This document shows, piece by piece, positions 5,121-5,757 of a stretch of DNA of 5,757 nucleotides. Below the pieces are notes generated by a model. The model was not told the origin of the DNA, ran no database searches, and saw only the letters and a list, made by a program, of their open reading frames with translations. The stretch is taken from NCBI GenBank assembly GCA_027035445.1, contig JALVUT010000438.1:1-5757 (forward strand), given 5' to 3'. Each line of letters begins with the position of its first letter. The first letter of the stretch is position 1. A program made the position numbers and the translations under genes. Source of the stretch: Thermococcus sp. (GTDB lineage Archaea > Methanobacteriota_B > Thermococci > Thermococcales > Thermococcaceae).

Positions 5121-5757
5121 ATGAGGCTTGAAGTCCTAATTCCACTCTTTTTATCCATCCCAATGGGTCTCCTGTTCTTCACGATTCTTGTTTATAAACA
5201 TGATAATCTAGCTCATCTAAGAAGGCTTAGAGAGGTCATAGGTTTCTTCTTTAGCCCTCGTCCCCCTGAGCGTATGTTGATTATCCAGAGTTTAGATGGA
5301 AAAGTTAATGTCTTCTATGATGATGATTTTGAAGAGATCCGTACAGAAGATAGAGTGTTGATTAGGACAAAGTACGGTGATCAGTATATTGCTAAGGTTT
5401 CTCCAAGTGAAGCTAGCCTTGTAGTAAGCATGTTTGATGCTAAAGCACCTAGCGGGTATCCTAGTCCATTCGGCTTGGCCTGGCGGTGGGCCGTAGCAGC
5501 GGCTATACTAGTCTATTTCGTGTACTATGCTTTCATAGTCTCTTTATTTCCGCCAATCAATACAGAAGAAGTGCTCTTTGCAGGCAAAGTCTATCGTATA
5601 GCGGTTCAGGGAGCAATCAATCCCTGGGAGATTTTAGTGACTAGTATTGCTATGACTCTAGCCTTGTCCTTCTTTATAGCAAATATCGTTAGGATGAATG
5701 ACAATAGCATAAAGTATGCCTGGTATCATAGCATAGGTATTAACCCGCCTCATGAAG
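5121..5757 (+). CDS. Polytopic membrane protein of unknown function, 3' end outside window
   Basis: ATG-5121 is one base after the stop of the 782-codon gene, behind a GAGG ribosome site, so the two genes are very probably one operon. The frame stays open for 212 codons to the window edge. Membrane helices are likely at 3-24 (VLIPLFLSIPMGLLFFTILV), 121-143 (tryptophan-rich start WRWAVAAA) and 170-190 (EILVTSIAMTLALSFFIAN). Residues 26-118 contain RRLR and a small beta-rich part (RMLIIQSLDGKVNVF; RVLIRTKYGDQYIAKV), which the positive-inside rule places in the cytoplasm or virion lumen. The loop 144-169 would be outside. I do not recognise the family. The position suggests a membrane partner of the large surface proteins, for example in assembly or anchoring, but that is inference from context only. 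Confidence 0.8.
   Translation, partial: MRLEVLIPLFLSIPMGLLFFTILVYKHDNLAHLRRLREVIGFFFSPRPPERMLIIQSLDGKVNVFYDDDFEEIRTEDRVLIRTKYGDQYIAKVSPSEASLVVSMFDAKAPSGYPSPFGLAWRWAVAAAILVYFVYYAFIVSLFPPINTEEVLFAGKVYRIAVQGAINPWEILVTSIAMTLALSFFIANIVRMNDNSIKYAWYHSIGINPPHE

Noticed and set aside
4858..5163. Reverse-strand 101-codon frame across the 782-codon gene end
   Set aside because: It overlaps the C-terminal anchor and the start of the next gene, both well supported on the + strand.
1..5757. CRISPR array, insertion sequence or toxin-antitoxin pair
   Set aside because: I found no regularly spaced repeats, no transposase motifs with terminal inverted repeats, and no paired small genes of known toxin families.

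Overview
The window looks like the left end of an integrated mobile element, probably a provirus, in a thermophilic crenarchaeon (Thermoproteota). The signs of the host group are an archaeal-type tRNA-Ala sequence with a TATA/BRE-like element upstream, heavy use of AGA/AGG (Arg) and ATA (Ile) codons, Shine-Dalgarno sites of the GGAGGTGAT type, U-tract terminators without strong hairpins, and above all an integrase gene of the SSV (fusellovirus) split type fused to a tRNA half. I cannot name genus or species from the sequence alone.

Layout. Bases 1-83 are probably host DNA carrying the promoter of a tRNA-Ala(CGC) gene. Bases 84-126 are a perfect 5' half of that tRNA (acceptor strand, D-arm, complete anticodon arm). 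It stops after the anticodon stem, with no T-arm or 3' acceptor strand. From there an open frame continues to 985 and encodes the core-binding and catalytic parts of a tyrosine recombinase. The tRNA half is therefore best read as one att site and the recombinase as int(C), the C-terminal part of an integrase split by integration. A 76-codon alpha/beta protein of unknown function follows at 987-1217, one base after int and probably co-transcribed with it.

A 144-base gap (1218-1361) holds a U-tract, a possible promoter and a striking pair of CCCCGGGG palindromes. It leads into a run of secreted and membrane-anchored genes, all on the + strand. The first is a 453-codon protein with two beta-rich ectodomains, many N-glycosylation sequons and three C-terminal membrane helices (1362-2723). 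The second is a 782-codon multidomain protein with a ConA/LamG-like domain, a membrane hairpin, a LamG domain, further beta domains and a C-terminal anchor (2771-5119). The third is the start of a polytopic membrane protein that runs off the window (5121-5757).

How they fit together. The integrase places the element in the host tRNA gene. The two large proteins share a membrane-anchor motif (N...[KR]Y.L[IL]G) and lectin-like folds, so they probably sit in the same membrane, either a virion envelope or the cell surface of the lysogen, as receptor-binding or spike-like components. The third gene is likely an inner partner, because its start is one base after the preceding stop. The virion assignment is inference: no capsid gene, packaging ATPase or replication gene is visible here.
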